DNA from: Saprospiraceae bacterium
Lineage (GTDB): Bacteria > Bacteroidota > Bacteroidia > Chitinophagales > Saprospiraceae
Length of the DNA: 48,694 bases
Direction of reading: 5' to 3'
Assembly: GCA_026993525.1 (NCBI GenBank)
Contig: JALWSS010000154.1
Location: forward strand, 1-48,694
Every line of letters begins with the position of its first letter. Positions within the stretch are counted from its first letter, which is position 1. The translations under genes were made by a program, and so were the position numbers. The notes under the pieces are model-generated. The model searched no databases, had not been told where the DNA came from, and worked only from the letters and a program-made list of their open reading frames with translations. Of this stretch, positions 32,162 through 41,222 are shown piece after piece.

Positions 32162-34015
32162 TCACATCTCTATACCAATACTCACCTTGAAATATCTTCC
32201 GGGCATGGGCCGGGAGTCAATCACTTCGTAATTCTTGTTCAGAATATTGTTGATGGAAATGGCGGTGGAAATCGGCCACTGGCCCGGTTTCCATTCTCTC
32301 AGGAAATGAAGATGAATGATTGAAAACGGATCCAGACTGTTTTCCCTTTTGTTGTGGGGGGTGGTGTATATCCTGCTGGTGTGGTTCCATTGCAGGATGG
32401 CTTTGTTGCTTCCTCGCTGCGCAATGAGTGTATAGTTGGCCGTGATCAAAGGGGTGTAAATGAGCTGATGACCCAGGCCCGGCGCATAGTTTCCAAGGGA
32501 GGAACTGCGGTTGAAATTGACTGTGTAGCTGTTTTTCAGGTTCCAGTCCCGGAGTTTTTTGTCGAATCCCCCTTTTATGCTAAGCCCCCTTGACCAGATT
32601 TCATCGATGTTCATGGGTTGCCAGATCGAACCAAACTGGACCCAGAGGATTCTGTTGGCCACTGTCGTACTGTGCAGCCGAAAGTCAATGAACACATCTT
32701 CATCCGAGAGTTTCAGTCCCCATTCAAATCCGTAGCCTTTTTCGGCTGTCAGGTCAGGGTTGCCTTTGGCAAAAGCATCTTGCCAGTACAGGTCGTTGAA
32801 GGTGGGGATGTTGTAGCTTCGGCTGAAACGAAATGTCGTTACTGCTTTATCCGCCACCCTCCAGTTGATACCTGCACTCCCGGTCAGGGGAACGGCCTCG
32901 CCATCCACCAGTTCCTGCCGGATGAAGACCTCCAGGAAAGTCTTTTCCGAAGGGCTGAAGTATTTCCAGCCGGCCACGGCAGCCAGGGTGTTGCGTTGTT
33001 GATCACCGGTTTCACGGGTGTTGGCCTTCTGGTGCTGCCCCTGCAGTTTCAGGATCAGTTTGTTGTGGCCAAAGTAGCGCTGCTGCACCACATCGGCCAC
33101 CCAGGTGTTGGAGCGGCTGCGTGAAGAGTCTATCAGGTCGCTGAAAAAGAGCAGTTTTTCCCTGAAATAACCGGCCTGCAGGGTGGTCATGCCCGATTCC
33201 TGGCGGCTGTTGATGCGGACGCCGGCCCGCAGCACCTGGTCATCCTGCTGGGCGTGCGAGTTGGCTTCGGTGCGCGAAGGGGGTATTTGCCGGCTCACAT
33301 CCTGGTACCAGAAAAAGGTGTTCAGTTCACTGCGGGCATTCAGCCTGAAGCGGTTGGTTTGCGACAAGCCGGAATGTCTCAATACGGCATTCTCCTGGCG
33401 GTGTCCGTCCGGTTTCACCGGGAAGTCGTTTTGGGCGGTCTGGTTCCACAACTTCAGGCCTGCGGCTGTTTTTTTCTTCGCAAAACGGAGAGCTGCCTTT
33501 TGGCGAAAATCCGAATAACTGCCAGCGCTCAGTGCAAGCCTTGTCTGCCATCCTTCGTCAAATTTCAGCCTGTCATTCAGCATCAACGTGCCTCCAATGG
33601 CACCATTTCCGTACAGGCTGCTGCCCCCGCCGTCGAACAATGCCACATCATCCGTCAATCCCATCGGAAAGAGCGAATAGTCAATGACCCCATTCATGGG
33701 ATTTTTGATGTTGAAACCGTTCCAGACCACTGTGCTGTGATTGGCCCCGGTGCCCCGGAAGGCACTGGTGGCAAGGCTCCCGCTCCCATAAGTTTTCAGA
33801 AAGAAGCCCATCTGGGGCAATACCTCCGCTCCAGTACCCAGACTGTTCAGCAACTGCAATGAAGTGTCCGGCCGGTGAATGGCAGCCGTACTGAACACCT
33901 GCACCGATTTGTCGGCACTGACCTGTACCTCCGGCAAGGTCAGGGTGTCCGTTTGGGCTGCCAGGTTTTGTAAAAAAACGAAGCCTGGCAGAATTGCGAA
34001 GTAGAGACGTTGCAC
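32162..34015 (-). CDS. TonB-dependent outer-membrane receptor (BtuB-like)
   Basis: About 617 residues from a GTG start at 34015. The start region reads as a signal peptide ending NLAAQ. A TonB-box-like/plug region follows (LPEVQVSADKSVQ, TYGSGSLATSAFRGTGANHSTVVWNGFNI, GGGSSLYGNGAIGGTLML), then a 22-strand-type barrel. It should import a large or scarce nutrient (siderophore, cobalamin or glycan) using TonB energy; the ligand is unknown. An open frame continues upstream to ATG 34111, but its extra 32 residues are encoded by two 21-bp palindromes (34005-34064) and contain DVAVQRL twice, so they look like repeat sequence. The lptD-like gene lies just upstream on the same strand, suggesting an operon. 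Confidence 0.88.
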   Translation of the reverse strand: MQRLYFAILPGFVFLQNLAAQTDTLTLPEVQVSADKSVQVFSTAAIHRPDTSLQLLNSLGTGAEVLPQMGFFLKTYGSGSLATSAFRGTGANHSTVVWNGFNIKNPMNGVIDYSLFPMGLTDDVALFDGGGSSLYGNGAIGGTLMLNDRLKFDEGWQTRLALSAGSYSDFRQKAALRFAKKKTAAGLKLWNQTAQNDFPVKPDGHRQENAVLRHSGLSQTNRFRLNARSELNTFFWYQDVSRQIPPSRTEANSHAQQDDQVLRAGVRINSRQESGMTTLQAGYFREKLLFFSDLIDSSRSRSNTWVADVVQQRYFGHNKLILKLQGQHQKANTRETGDQQRNTLAAVAGWKYFSPSEKTFLEVFIRQELVDGEAVPLTGSAGINWRVADKAVTTFRFSRSYNIPTFNDLYWQDAFAKGNPDLTAEKGYGFEWGLKLSDEDVFIDFRLHSTTVANRILWVQFGSIWQPMNIDEIWSRGLSIKGGFDKKLRDWNLKNSYTVNFNRSSSLGNYAPGLGHQLIYTPLITANYTLIAQRGSNKAILQWNHTSRIYTTPHNKRENSLDPFSIIHLHFLREWKPGQWPISTAISINNILNKNYEVIDSRPMPGRYFKVSIGIEM

Positions 34016-34064
34016 CGCAACGTCTAACCCAACAAAAATGCAGAGACGTTGCACCGCGACGTCT
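34005..34064. repeat. Two 21-bp palindromes at the TonB receptor start
   Basis: Copies at 34005-34025 and 34044-34064, 39 bp apart. Each has AGACGTTGC, an ACC loop and GCAACGTCT (one mismatch in the second). They cover the GTG start codon of the receptor and would be translated as DVAVQRL twice if the upstream ATG were used. The element type is familiar from spacers in Bacteroidota and cyanobacteria. Confidence 0.85.
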
Positions 34065-34115
34065 TTGGGTACAAGGGGGTGACCAGCGTGTGTTGTTGGT
34101 TCAGTTTTCATAATG

Positions 34116-36842
34116 CTATCGCCGGAAGCGTGAAGAGTCTTGTATGCCTTTTCGGTAAGGGATGTTGATGAAATCGAGTTTGCCGGGTTTTACCCGAAGG
34201 TAAAAACTGTAGGTGCCGTAAAGCGGTTGCCAGTTGAAGCCCATCTCCCAGCAGTGCAGGTCTCGGTAGAATCCAAAATCCGGGTAGGTGACCCTTTTGG
34301 CCAGAAAATCATAGCCGAAGTTGCCCACGGTGATTCGCCAGTTGGGTGTGAGTTGGATGTTGCCCCGGCTGGAGATGCTGTGGGTGGTGATCCGGGTGGT
34401 GTCACTGCCGTTGACAAAGCTGTGCCTGACCGCGAAAGTATGGGAAATGGAAAAGTCCTCGAACAGGTCGAAAATGTCGCCACTGTAAGGGTTCTTGTTA
34501 TCCGAAGGATTGGTGTTGGCCACGCGCACATCGGTTTTCACCCCTTTGATCAGGTCTCTCAGGCGGCCCACGGTCATGTTGGTGTTGAAGTTGAAATCCC
34601 AGTCGTTCAGGCGGAGCAGTTTTTTGTTGGTGTTCCAATAAAATTCATTGATTCGACCGCCGGTTTCGAGGTTGCGGGCATAGGGGTCGAAGGTGATGCC
34701 GAAGCGGAAGGTGGTGATGTTGTTGAGGAAAGCGGTGTTGCCGTTTATGCGCACCTGGCTGAAGTTGAGGCTGTCGGCAGCGAAGTTGTAATTGCCCGAC
34801 ACCGATAGGCTTCGGAACAGGTTCACTTTTTCAGCCACGGTATCCCGCCGGCCTTTCCACTTGGCTTCAAAAATGTTGTTGATGCTGTAGGTAAGCGCCA
34901 TTCGGCGGCCGGTAAAAGAGGGCCGCTCAAAGCCACTCACTGTGCTGTTTTCGAAGATGGAGTAGGTAATCTCTTCGTCGCTGGTCAAATCCTTGCGCAC
35001 CGATTTGAAATAGCCCCAGTCCGGGTTGGTGTAGTCTGGTGAAAAGCTGAAGCCGATGTTGGGAGTCATCACATGGCGGAGCCCCCGCAGGCGGCCTTTT
35101 TTGAAAAGCAAGGTTCCGAAAATTTTGGTGCTGATGCCCACTCCCATGTTGTATTGCCGGTAGGGTTTCAATCCAAAGCGCTCATCGTCAATGATTTGAC
35201 CGAAGGAAAGCGTGTCGTACACCACGGTGAATTCGGTGGAATCGTCGTTGTACACAATGGTGGAGTCAAGTTCCAGTGTCGGGTCGAAGGATTTATTGAC
35301 GGTCTTGAAGTACCAGACTTCTTTGTAAGTGGCATTTGGAGAGACCGTGAAATATTTGAGCAAGTTGAAAGAGGTGCTGGTGGTCAGGTTGTGGCGCACG
35401 CCGTACTGCGCATCGTCGAGGGTTTGTTTGGTGAACAGGGTGGTATCTGTGGCCTGGAACTGATTGCGCACTTCCGAAGAATACCGCATCTGGATGGTTT
35501 CGTACCACTTTTGTTTGCCCGACGGTTTTTTTCTTTTGAAAGGGTAGAGCGTTTGCGTCTGAAAACTCAGGTTGGGGAAGCTGATGCTCACCTTTCGGGA
35601 AACGGTGTTCTGGCTGTGGCTGAAATTGGCGCTCAGGTCAAAGGGTGCATCGAAACGCTGGCGCCAGCTCATGTTGGAGTTGAGTGAGCTTTCCAGTTGC
35701 GAGCGGGCATCGGTGAGGTTCTGGCGCTGGTAGTTACCCGTTTGCAGGTTAATGGAACCACCGATGGTGCGGTAGGGGTGCGCCCGGCTGTCCTGTGAGT
35801 GGTTCCAGCGAATGCTCATGGAGGGCTCAAATTTGCTCACGCCTTCCACTTCTGTTCTGAGGTATGCCACGCTCAGGTTCAGGTTGCCATTGTACTTGTA
35901 GCGTTTGCGGTAGTTGGAATTGGCATGCAAACGCACAGAACCTTTCATGTAAACGTCGGTGGTAAGTTTGAGGTCCCAACGGTCGGAAAACGGAAAATAC
36001 CAGCCGATTCCCTCCAAACCGAAGCCATAGCTTTCGCTGTATTGGTAATCCTGAGGAAAGAGCAGGCCCGTTTTGGCGCCGATCTTCAGAGGGAAGAAAC
36101 CAAAGGGCAGCCACAACGGCGTGGGCACCCCGCCGATCTCCAGGTTGGAAGGCCCCACCACGGCCACCTTGTCCGGGATGACCTTTTGCTTTTTGCTTCG
36201 GATGCCAAAGTGGGGGTGGTCGAGGTCGCAGGTGGAAAAGATGGCGTTGCTGTTGTAGATCACATCGGTGCGGGTGCTGTCATCGCCGGCGCCGATGAAT
36301 TTGGCCTTGGTGCCCACCACGTTCATTCCCTCCTGTTTGGTGATGGCATCGTAAATAATACCCTTGGAGCTCTGGTAATTGTACTTCATCCGGCTGGCGG
36401 TGAAATCCTGGCTGCCTTTTACGAAGTGCGGTTTGCCGCTCAGCAAACCCTGGAAGTTCTTTCGGCCTTCGGCCAACATGATGCTGGAATCCCAGTCTAT
36501 GACGATGTAATCCGCCTGGATGCTCATGTCCTCGTACTTCACCTCCGCCTGTTGATAGAGGTGGATCTGCTTTTTGCCAAGGCTGAACAGCATGGAATCC
36601 CGGGCGGTGTACTCTACGGTTTGCTCCACCGCATCGGGCGAAATCTTCACCTTTGACCAGTCGATGCCGGAGGGTGCCGTTGCCTGTTGGGGAAGCGAAT
36701 CGGGAGGGGTTGCAAAGGTCTGCAAAGGAATGGTGTCCGTTCTTGCCGGTGGCGGGGCAAGTGGCTTGCGGGGTTGCTGTGCCCATCCTTGCAGGGCCGA
36801 AAGCATTAGTAGCGAAACAATTATGTTTACTTTTACGTCCAA
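34116..36842 (-). CDS. LptD/OstA-like lipopolysaccharide assembly outer-membrane protein
   Basis: About 908 residues. After a signal peptide (IIVSLLMLSALQGWAQQ) comes a proline-rich linker. An OstA/LptA-like beta-jellyroll domain follows (YTARDSMLFSLGKKQIHLY, VKYEDMSIQADYIVID, AEGRKNFQG), then a long barrel domain beginning near PLWLPFGFFPLKIGAKTG. It should insert lipopolysaccharide into the outer leaflet of the outer membrane. Length and order fit the Bacteroidota LptD group. No ATG lies next to the signal peptide: a TTG at 36842 gives a good start, while the first in-frame ATG at 36890 adds 16 residues. The amidase gene is divergent, with about 160 bp between the chosen starts. Confidence 0.88.
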   Translation of the reverse strand: MDVKVNIIVSLLMLSALQGWAQQPRKPLAPPPARTDTIPLQTFATPPDSLPQQATAPSGIDWSKVKISPDAVEQTVEYTARDSMLFSLGKKQIHLYQQAEVKYEDMSIQADYIVIDWDSSIMLAEGRKNFQGLLSGKPHFVKGSQDFTASRMKYNYQSSKGIIYDAITKQEGMNVVGTKAKFIGAGDDSTRTDVIYNSNAIFSTCDLDHPHFGIRSKKQKVIPDKVAVVGPSNLEIGGVPTPLWLPFGFFPLKIGAKTGLLFPQDYQYSESYGFGLEGIGWYFPFSDRWDLKLTTDVYMKGSVRLHANSNYRKRYKYNGNLNLSVAYLRTEVEGVSKFEPSMSIRWNHSQDSRAHPYRTIGGSINLQTGNYQRQNLTDARSQLESSLNSNMSWRQRFDAPFDLSANFSHSQNTVSRKVSISFPNLSFQTQTLYPFKRKKPSGKQKWYETIQMRYSSEVRNQFQATDTTLFTKQTLDDAQYGVRHNLTTSTSFNLLKYFTVSPNATYKEVWYFKTVNKSFDPTLELDSTIVYNDDSTEFTVVYDTLSFGQIIDDERFGLKPYRQYNMGVGISTKIFGTLLFKKGRLRGLRHVMTPNIGFSFSPDYTNPDWGYFKSVRKDLTSDEEITYSIFENSTVSGFERPSFTGRRMALTYSINNIFEAKWKGRRDTVAEKVNLFRSLSVSGNYNFAADSLNFSQVRINGNTAFLNNITTFRFGITFDPYARNLETGGRINEFYWNTNKKLLRLNDWDFNFNTNMTVGRLRDLIKGVKTDVRVANTNPSDNKNPYSGDIFDLFEDFSISHTFAVRHSFVNGSDTTRITTHSISSRGNIQLTPNWRITVGNFGYDFLAKRVTYPDFGFYRDLHCWEMGFNWQPLYGTYSFYLRVKPGKLDFINIPYRKGIQDSSRFRR

Positions 36843-37001
36843 ATTTGATGTTTGGATTGGTTGTTGGTGCCGGAATTCCGGAGCCACCAACCTGATAAAA
36901 CCGGCAATTGCCTCAGACTACTTATCCGGAGCTTCGTTGAAAGGCAGACCAAAACGCTTTTTCTGCTTTCAGCAAATCCGAAACCCGAGACCATTTTCGC
37001 T

Positions 37002-38402
37002 ATGATGAAAGCGTTACTCGTCATCCCAACGATCATCCTTGCCTTTTGGGTTCAGCATTTACCCGATCCTAACGCCCGGCAGGCCACTGCAAAAGACGCC
37101 GGCAAAAATATCAAAGCTGAGGAACATGCTCATGACCCCGTCAAATTGACGACCATCGTCATTGACCCCGGCCACGGTGGCCACGACCCCGGCTGCCTGG
37201 GCGCTCACAGCCGCGAGAAACACCTCGCACTTGCCATTGGGAAATATTTTGCCGAAGCGCTGAAGAAAAACTATCCCGACCTGAAGGTGATCATGACCCG
37301 CGACAAGGATGTGTTCATCCCGCTGGAGCAACGGGCCCAAATTGCGACGAAAAGCAAAGCCGACCTTTTTGTTTCCATCCATTGCAATTTCATTCCGAAG
37401 AGAAGCAGTGTTTCAGGAACGGAAACCTATGTGCTGGGGCTGCACGCCACGAAGGAAAACCTCGAAGTTGCAAAGCGGGAAAATGCCTCCATCCTTTACG
37501 AAGACAATTACATGGAAACCTACGGCTACGATCCCAATTCCGCCGAAGCACACATCATCTTTTCCATGTACCAGAATGCCTTTCTGGAACAAAGCATCCG
37601 CTTTGCTGAAAAAGTACAGAAACACGCTTCGCTGGAGGCTTCCAGAAAAGACCGAGGGGTGAAGCAGGCCGGATTTCTGGTGCTGCGCCACGCCACCATG
37701 CCCAGCGTACTGGTGGAAGCCGGGTACCTCAGCAATGCCACTGAAGAGAATTTCCTTCGGTCAAAAAAAGGGCAGGTGGAAATGGCCAACGCACTGTTGG
37801 TGGCCTTTGCGGAGTACAAAAATGAAATGGAGGGCTTTTCCGAAGGAAATGCTTTTGTTCCGAAAAAACTGGTGGTGGATGAAGCCACGGGTAAGGCCGA
37901 CCTCGCCGAAGCCGTTAGACCCGAACCCGTTGCGAAGCGAGAGGAAAAGAAAAAAGGGGAACCAAAGATTGAAAGCATGCCTGACCCCCAGGTTGATAAA
38001 CCAGCCGGCACTGCCATTGCTGTTTCAAAGCCGGAGCGCAAACCGAACCCCAAACCACTGGATGCCAGTCCGGAACCACGAAATGATGCTTCGGCCATAA
38101 TCCCTGTCAAGCCGGTGAACAGCAGTGATTCCGGATATAAAGCAGAGCTTACCCCCATGTATTGTGTGCAACTGGCCGCTTCTGCCACGCCGCTCGATGT
38201 CAGCTCAGGAAAGTGGAAAAAACTGGATTTTACCGTAGAGGTCATCCGGGAAGGTGGCATGTACAAATACCAGATACGCAATTTTACCTCCCGACCTGCG
38301 GCTGATGCTGTGAGGAGGCAGGTGCGCAGCGCCGGTTTTTCAGACGCATTCATGGTGGCTTACCTCGGCGACAAAAAGGTAAATCCCTATACCCTGAAAT
38401 AG
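37002..38402 (+). CDS. N-acetylmuramoyl-L-alanine amidase (Amidase_3) with SPOR-like tail
   Basis: This 466-residue exported enzyme cuts the bond between MurNAc and the peptide in peptidoglycan. The signal segment is MMKALLVIPTIILAFWVQH. The Amidase_3 domain (about 47-280) has zinc ligands in IDPGHGGHDPG, SREKHLALA and SIHCN, and the catalytic Glu in VLVEAGYLSN. A Pro/Lys/Glu-rich linker (about 300-385) leads to a C-terminal SPOR-like domain (YCVQLAASATPLD to VAYLGDKK) that may bind denuded glycan at the division site. The ATG at 37002 (MMK) was preferred; a longer frame begins at 36852 but lacks export features. It is divergent from lptD. Confidence 0.93.
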   Translation: MMKALLVIPTIILAFWVQHLPDPNARQATAKDAGKNIKAEEHAHDPVKLTTIVIDPGHGGHDPGCLGAHSREKHLALAIGKYFAEALKKNYPDLKVIMTRDKDVFIPLEQRAQIATKSKADLFVSIHCNFIPKRSSVSGTETYVLGLHATKENLEVAKRENASILYEDNYMETYGYDPNSAEAHIIFSMYQNAFLEQSIRFAEKVQKHASLEASRKDRGVKQAGFLVLRHATMPSVLVEAGYLSNATEENFLRSKKGQVEMANALLVAFAEYKNEMEGFSEGNAFVPKKLVVDEATGKADLAEAVRPEPVAKREEKKKGEPKIESMPDPQVDKPAGTAIAVSKPERKPNPKPLDASPEPRNDASAIIPVKPVNSSDSGYKAELTPMYCVQLAASATPLDVSSGKWKKLDFTVEVIREGGMYKYQIRNFTSRPAADAVRRQVRSAGFSDAFMVAYLGDKKVNPYTLK

Positions 38403-38439
38403 CACTTCCCGGCAGGATTTGAATTTATCGTCCTGCACA

Positions 38440-38471
38440 CGCCACACCGGGTGTGGCGAATGCCTATTTTT
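38440..38471 (+). terminator. Rho-independent-like terminator after the amidase gene
   Basis: A perfect 9-bp-arm hairpin (38440-38448 CGCCACACC with 38450-38458 GGTGTGGCG) is followed eight bases later by a run of five T (38467-38471). It lies 38 bp past the amidase stop. The T-run overlaps the promoter motif of the next gene. Confidence 0.6.
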
Positions 38472-38472
38472 G
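38465..38472 (+). promoter_or_regulatory. Candidate -7 element for the MCE gene
   Basis: TATTTTTG matches TAnnTTTG and lies 60 nt before the ATG at 38532. The only nearby TTTG (38418) is too far upstream for a standard -33 box. Confidence 0.35.
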
Positions 38473-38531
38473 CGCCGCTTTTCAAAAAGTACTTCAAATC
38501 TCAACTACACCAAAAGCACAACCCGACTAAC

Positions 38532-39560
38532 ATGCGGAAAGAGACTAAAATTGGCCTGTTTGCCCTGATCACCCTGGCCCTGGCCATTTGGGGGTTTCAA
38601 TACCTCAAAGGATTCAACATCCTGAGCCCGAAAAACACGGTAAAAGTTGTTTACGAACGGGTGGACGGATTGCGGATATCCACACCGGTGTTGCTCAATG
38701 GCCTGCAGGTTGGCCTGGTGGCCGACATCCGCCAGGATAAAGATGACCTGCACCGGATACTCGTGACCCTCGAACTTGACAAAGGGGTGAAAATCCCCAA
38801 GAATGCAAAAGCCAACATTGTTACTACCTCGTTGATGGGGGGCAACGTCGTTGATCTGGTATTCACCGGGTCTTGTTCGGGCGACGACTGTGTGCAGGAT
38901 GGAGATGTAATAGAAGGCAAGGCATTGAGCATGCTGGCTTCCATGGCCGATCCCTCAGAAGTGGATCAATACATTCAGAAAATCAGCAGTGGACTTCAAT
39001 CGGTGATTGACACGCTGAATACCCGCCTCAAAGACAGCCGGGAAATTCAACAGAGCGTTCAGGATGTCCGCAGCATTCTGACCAACCTGAACAACACCAC
39101 CGGCCAACTGGACCAAATGATGACCGGCCCGGTGAAAAATTCGGTGGAAAATATCGAAGCGCTGACCACCACCTTGCGCAACAGCAATGCACAAATAGAA
39201 ACCATCCTCAACAACGCTGCCGGCCTCACCACCGACCTCAACAACGCCAACCTGGATGAAGTGGCCACCGATGCCAGAGAAGTGATGGCCCAGCTCAAGA
39301 CTACCCTCCAAAGCAGTCAAAGTGCTGTATCGCAACTGGAAGGAATGCTGGCCAAAGTGAAAAACGGCGAAGGCGCTGTGGGCATGCTACTCAACGACGA
39401 ACAGTTCGCCAAAGAGGTGCAACTCACCGTGAAGCACCTGGAACTGCTGCTCCAGGATGTGCGCCTCCATCCCGAACGCTACCGCCGAATCCTGTCGAAA
39501 AAGAAAGACCCCTACACCAGGCCGGTGAAAGACCCGGGAATTGAAGAACCGAAGAATTGA
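38532..39560 (+). CDS. MCE/MlaD-family lipid-transport protein
   Basis: A 342-residue protein with one N-terminal transmembrane helix (about 6-24, IGLFALITLALAIWGFQYL). A single MCE domain follows at about 33-115 (VKVVYERVDGLRISTPVLLNGLQVGLVADI, TTSLMGGNVVDLVF), then a long helical tail (about 135-300) rich in Gln, Asn and Thr, typical of MlaD/PqiB-type proteins that form hexameric lipid tunnels or tethers. In a Gram-negative cell it should carry phospholipids between inner and outer membrane with an ATPase and permease, which are not adjacent here. The ATG at 38532 gives the helix; upstream residues in the open frame come from the terminator region. It lies downstream of the amidase gene. 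Confidence 0.9.
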   Translation: MRKETKIGLFALITLALAIWGFQYLKGFNILSPKNTVKVVYERVDGLRISTPVLLNGLQVGLVADIRQDKDDLHRILVTLELDKGVKIPKNAKANIVTTSLMGGNVVDLVFTGSCSGDDCVQDGDVIEGKALSMLASMADPSEVDQYIQKISSGLQSVIDTLNTRLKDSREIQQSVQDVRSILTNLNNTTGQLDQMMTGPVKNSVENIEALTTTLRNSNAQIETILNNAAGLTTDLNNANLDEVATDAREVMAQLKTTLQSSQSAVSQLEGMLAKVKNGEGAVGMLLNDEQFAKEVQLTVKHLELLLQDVRLHPERYRRILSKKKDPYTRPVKDPGIEEPKN

Positions 39561-39701
39561 TCCCCCCACCCCCTACTCAGGGATGCCCCATGCCGATAAT
39601 TATCGGCATCGGGGGAGGGATGAGGGATGAGGGATGAAAGGGCTAGCTCCTCCAAACTCTACACCCTACACCCTACACCCTACACCCTACACTCTACTCC
39701 C
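39561..39701. repeat. Spacer with palindrome and composite-repeat module
   Basis: It contains a 20-bp perfect palindrome (39590-39609, ATGCCGATAATTATCGGCAT), GGGATGA heptamers, the GGGCTAGCTCCTCCAAAC module also found in the 23.3-24.3 kb array, and CTACACC heptamers. No gene. It separates the convergent MCE and murB genes. Confidence 0.75.
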
Positions 39702-40715
39702 TCACCAGATATTAACTTCTGGCTGTAGATCAATGGCGAATTTTTCCAGAATATCGTGTTGAATTTCCCGGGCCAGGTTCAGTATGTCAATACCGGATGC
39801 ATTTCCGTAGTTGACCAGGACAAGGGCCTGTTTTTCGTGAACACCGGCATCGCCGATACGGCGGCCTTTCCAGCCGGCTTTTTCGATGAGCCAGGCGGCG
39901 GCGAGTTTTACCTGCCCGTCATTTCCCGGAAGGGGAAAAGCCGGCAGGTCGGGGTAGTTTTCTTTGAGTGATTGGTATAGTTGAACAGGCACTTCCGGAT
40001 TCTTGAAAAAACTACCGGCATTGCCGATTCGGGCGGGGTCGGGTAGTTTGGATTGACGGATGGCGATGACCGTTTCGCTCACCTCACGGACGCCCGGATC
40101 GGTAATCCCTTTGTTGCGAAGCGAGTCCGCCAAAATGCGGTAGCTCAGATTGAGGGTGGGGGATTTTGAAAGGCGCAACCACACCCGGGTGATGAGGCAG
40201 CGGCCCTTCAGCTCATTTTTGAAAATGCTGTTGCGGTAGCCGAAACGGCAATCTTCGGCCCTGAATATCCGGCGTTCGCCCCGTTCCAGGTCGCAGGCTT
40301 CCAGTTTTTCAAAAACGTCTTTCAGCTCGGCGCCATAGGCACCAATGTTTTGAATGGGGGCTGCTCCGACGGTGCCGGGTATCAGCGACAGGTTCTCGAG
40401 CCCTCCGAAATTATGCGCCAGCGACCACAGCACCAGCTCATGCCAGAGTTCACCGGCACCGGCTGAGATGATCACCTCCGTTTCCGTCTCCTTTTCGACG
40501 TGAATGCCTTTCAATTCATTGCGCAGTACCAGGCCGGGCAGGTCTTTGGTCAATAAAACATTGCTGCCGCCACCCAACAGGTGCAGCGGGGCTATATTTG
40601 CACGCAAAATTGTCCGAAGGTCTTCTTCGCTTCGCAAAATGGCAAACCGCTCCGCCCTGGCCGCTATGCCAAAGGTGTTGTAAGGTTTCAGCGATATGCC
40701 GGACTGGATTTTCAT
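39702..40715 (-). CDS. murB: UDP-N-acetylenolpyruvoylglucosamine reductase
   Basis: This 337-residue flavoenzyme makes UDP-MurNAc in peptidoglycan synthesis. FAD-binding motifs: SLKPYNTFGIAARAE, LLGGGSNVLLTKDL, LIPGTVGAAPIQNIGAYG. The catalytic Ser lies in RIGNAGSFFKNPEV, and the catalytic Glu is probably in VHEKQALVLVN. The layout is like the E. coli-type enzyme, with CRFGYRNSIFK in the substrate domain. The ATG at 40715 starts MKIQSGISLKPYNTF; an upstream ATG at 40748 would extend into the divergent gene, so it was rejected. Only 21 bp separate it from the divergent gene at 40737. Confidence 0.96.
   Translation of the reverse strand: MKIQSGISLKPYNTFGIAARAERFAILRSEEDLRTILRANIAPLHLLGGGSNVLLTKDLPGLVLRNELKGIHVEKETETEVIISAGAGELWHELVLWSLAHNFGGLENLSLIPGTVGAAPIQNIGAYGAELKDVFEKLEACDLERGERRIFRAEDCRFGYRNSIFKNELKGRCLITRVWLRLSKSPTLNLSYRILADSLRNKGITDPGVREVSETVIAIRQSKLPDPARIGNAGSFFKNPEVPVQLYQSLKENYPDLPAFPLPGNDGQVKLAAAWLIEKAGWKGRRIGDAGVHEKQALVLVNYGNASGIDILNLAREIQHDILEKFAIDLQPEVNIW
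40593..40600 (+). promoter_or_regulatory. Possible -7 element for the 161-residue protein gene
   Basis: TATATTTG is an exact TAnnTTTG match on the plus strand inside the 5' part of murB, 137 nt before the ATG at 40737. The 21-bp space between the divergent starts is too short for two promoters, so at least one must lie inside the other gene. Weak evidence. Confidence 0.3.
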
Positions 40716-40736
40716 GGCACAAATAAATGAACTTAC

Positions 40737-41222
40737 ATGCGAACCCATTTTGATCGGTTTCTGTCAATTTTCCCGGAGGTTAAACTCCCCGTCAACATCA
40801 GCGAGGAGAGCATCCACACCCTCAGCCAGGAAAACAATGCCCTGCCGGAGCGCCTCATCAACGAATTCCTCATGCCCTACGAGGACAATGTGGATGACCT
40901 GACGGAATTTGTGGCATGCTTCAGAATTGCCGGCATCAAGGACTTTCACGCCATCGTCTATTGGAAAGCGACCCTTATGAATTACCAGTACGTTTTGGCT
41001 ACCTTTACCAAAAGCGGACTGCTCATTGACAGGTCCGTGATCGCAGGTACCTATTCCGACGGCAAAGTGATCACCCGATCTTTTGCCCGCATTGACGACG
41101 ACTGGTCCATCACCATCGTGTCAGGCCAAACGGAAGGCTCAGAGGAAAACTACGACGCCTCCTCCAGCCGTACCATCGAAATGGAACTGTTGCCGGATGG
41201 CAAGATTGTGCCGCTTGAGTGA
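40737..41222 (+). CDS. Conserved-looking cytoplasmic protein of unknown function
   Basis: I do not recognise this 161-residue protein. It has no signal peptide or membrane segment. The N-terminal half is helical and acidic (FPEVKLPVNISEESIHTLSQE, LINEFLMPYEDNVDDLTEFVACFR). The C-terminal half looks like a beta-sheet fold (FHAIVYWKATLMNYQYVLATFTKSG, IDRSVIAGTYSDGKVITRSFARIDDDWSITIVSG). Codon use resembles neighbouring core genes, which supports a real gene. It is divergent from murB with 21 bp between starts. Confidence 0.75.
   Translation: MRTHFDRFLSIFPEVKLPVNISEESIHTLSQENNALPERLINEFLMPYEDNVDDLTEFVACFRIAGIKDFHAIVYWKATLMNYQYVLATFTKSGLLIDRSVIAGTYSDGKVITRSFARIDDDWSITIVSGQTEGSEENYDASSSRTIEMELLPDGKIVPLE

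Noticed and set aside
36861-36894. Operator between lptD and amidase genes
   Set aside because: A partial inverted repeat around CCGGAATTCCGG is visible, but the arms are uneven and no regulator gene is near.
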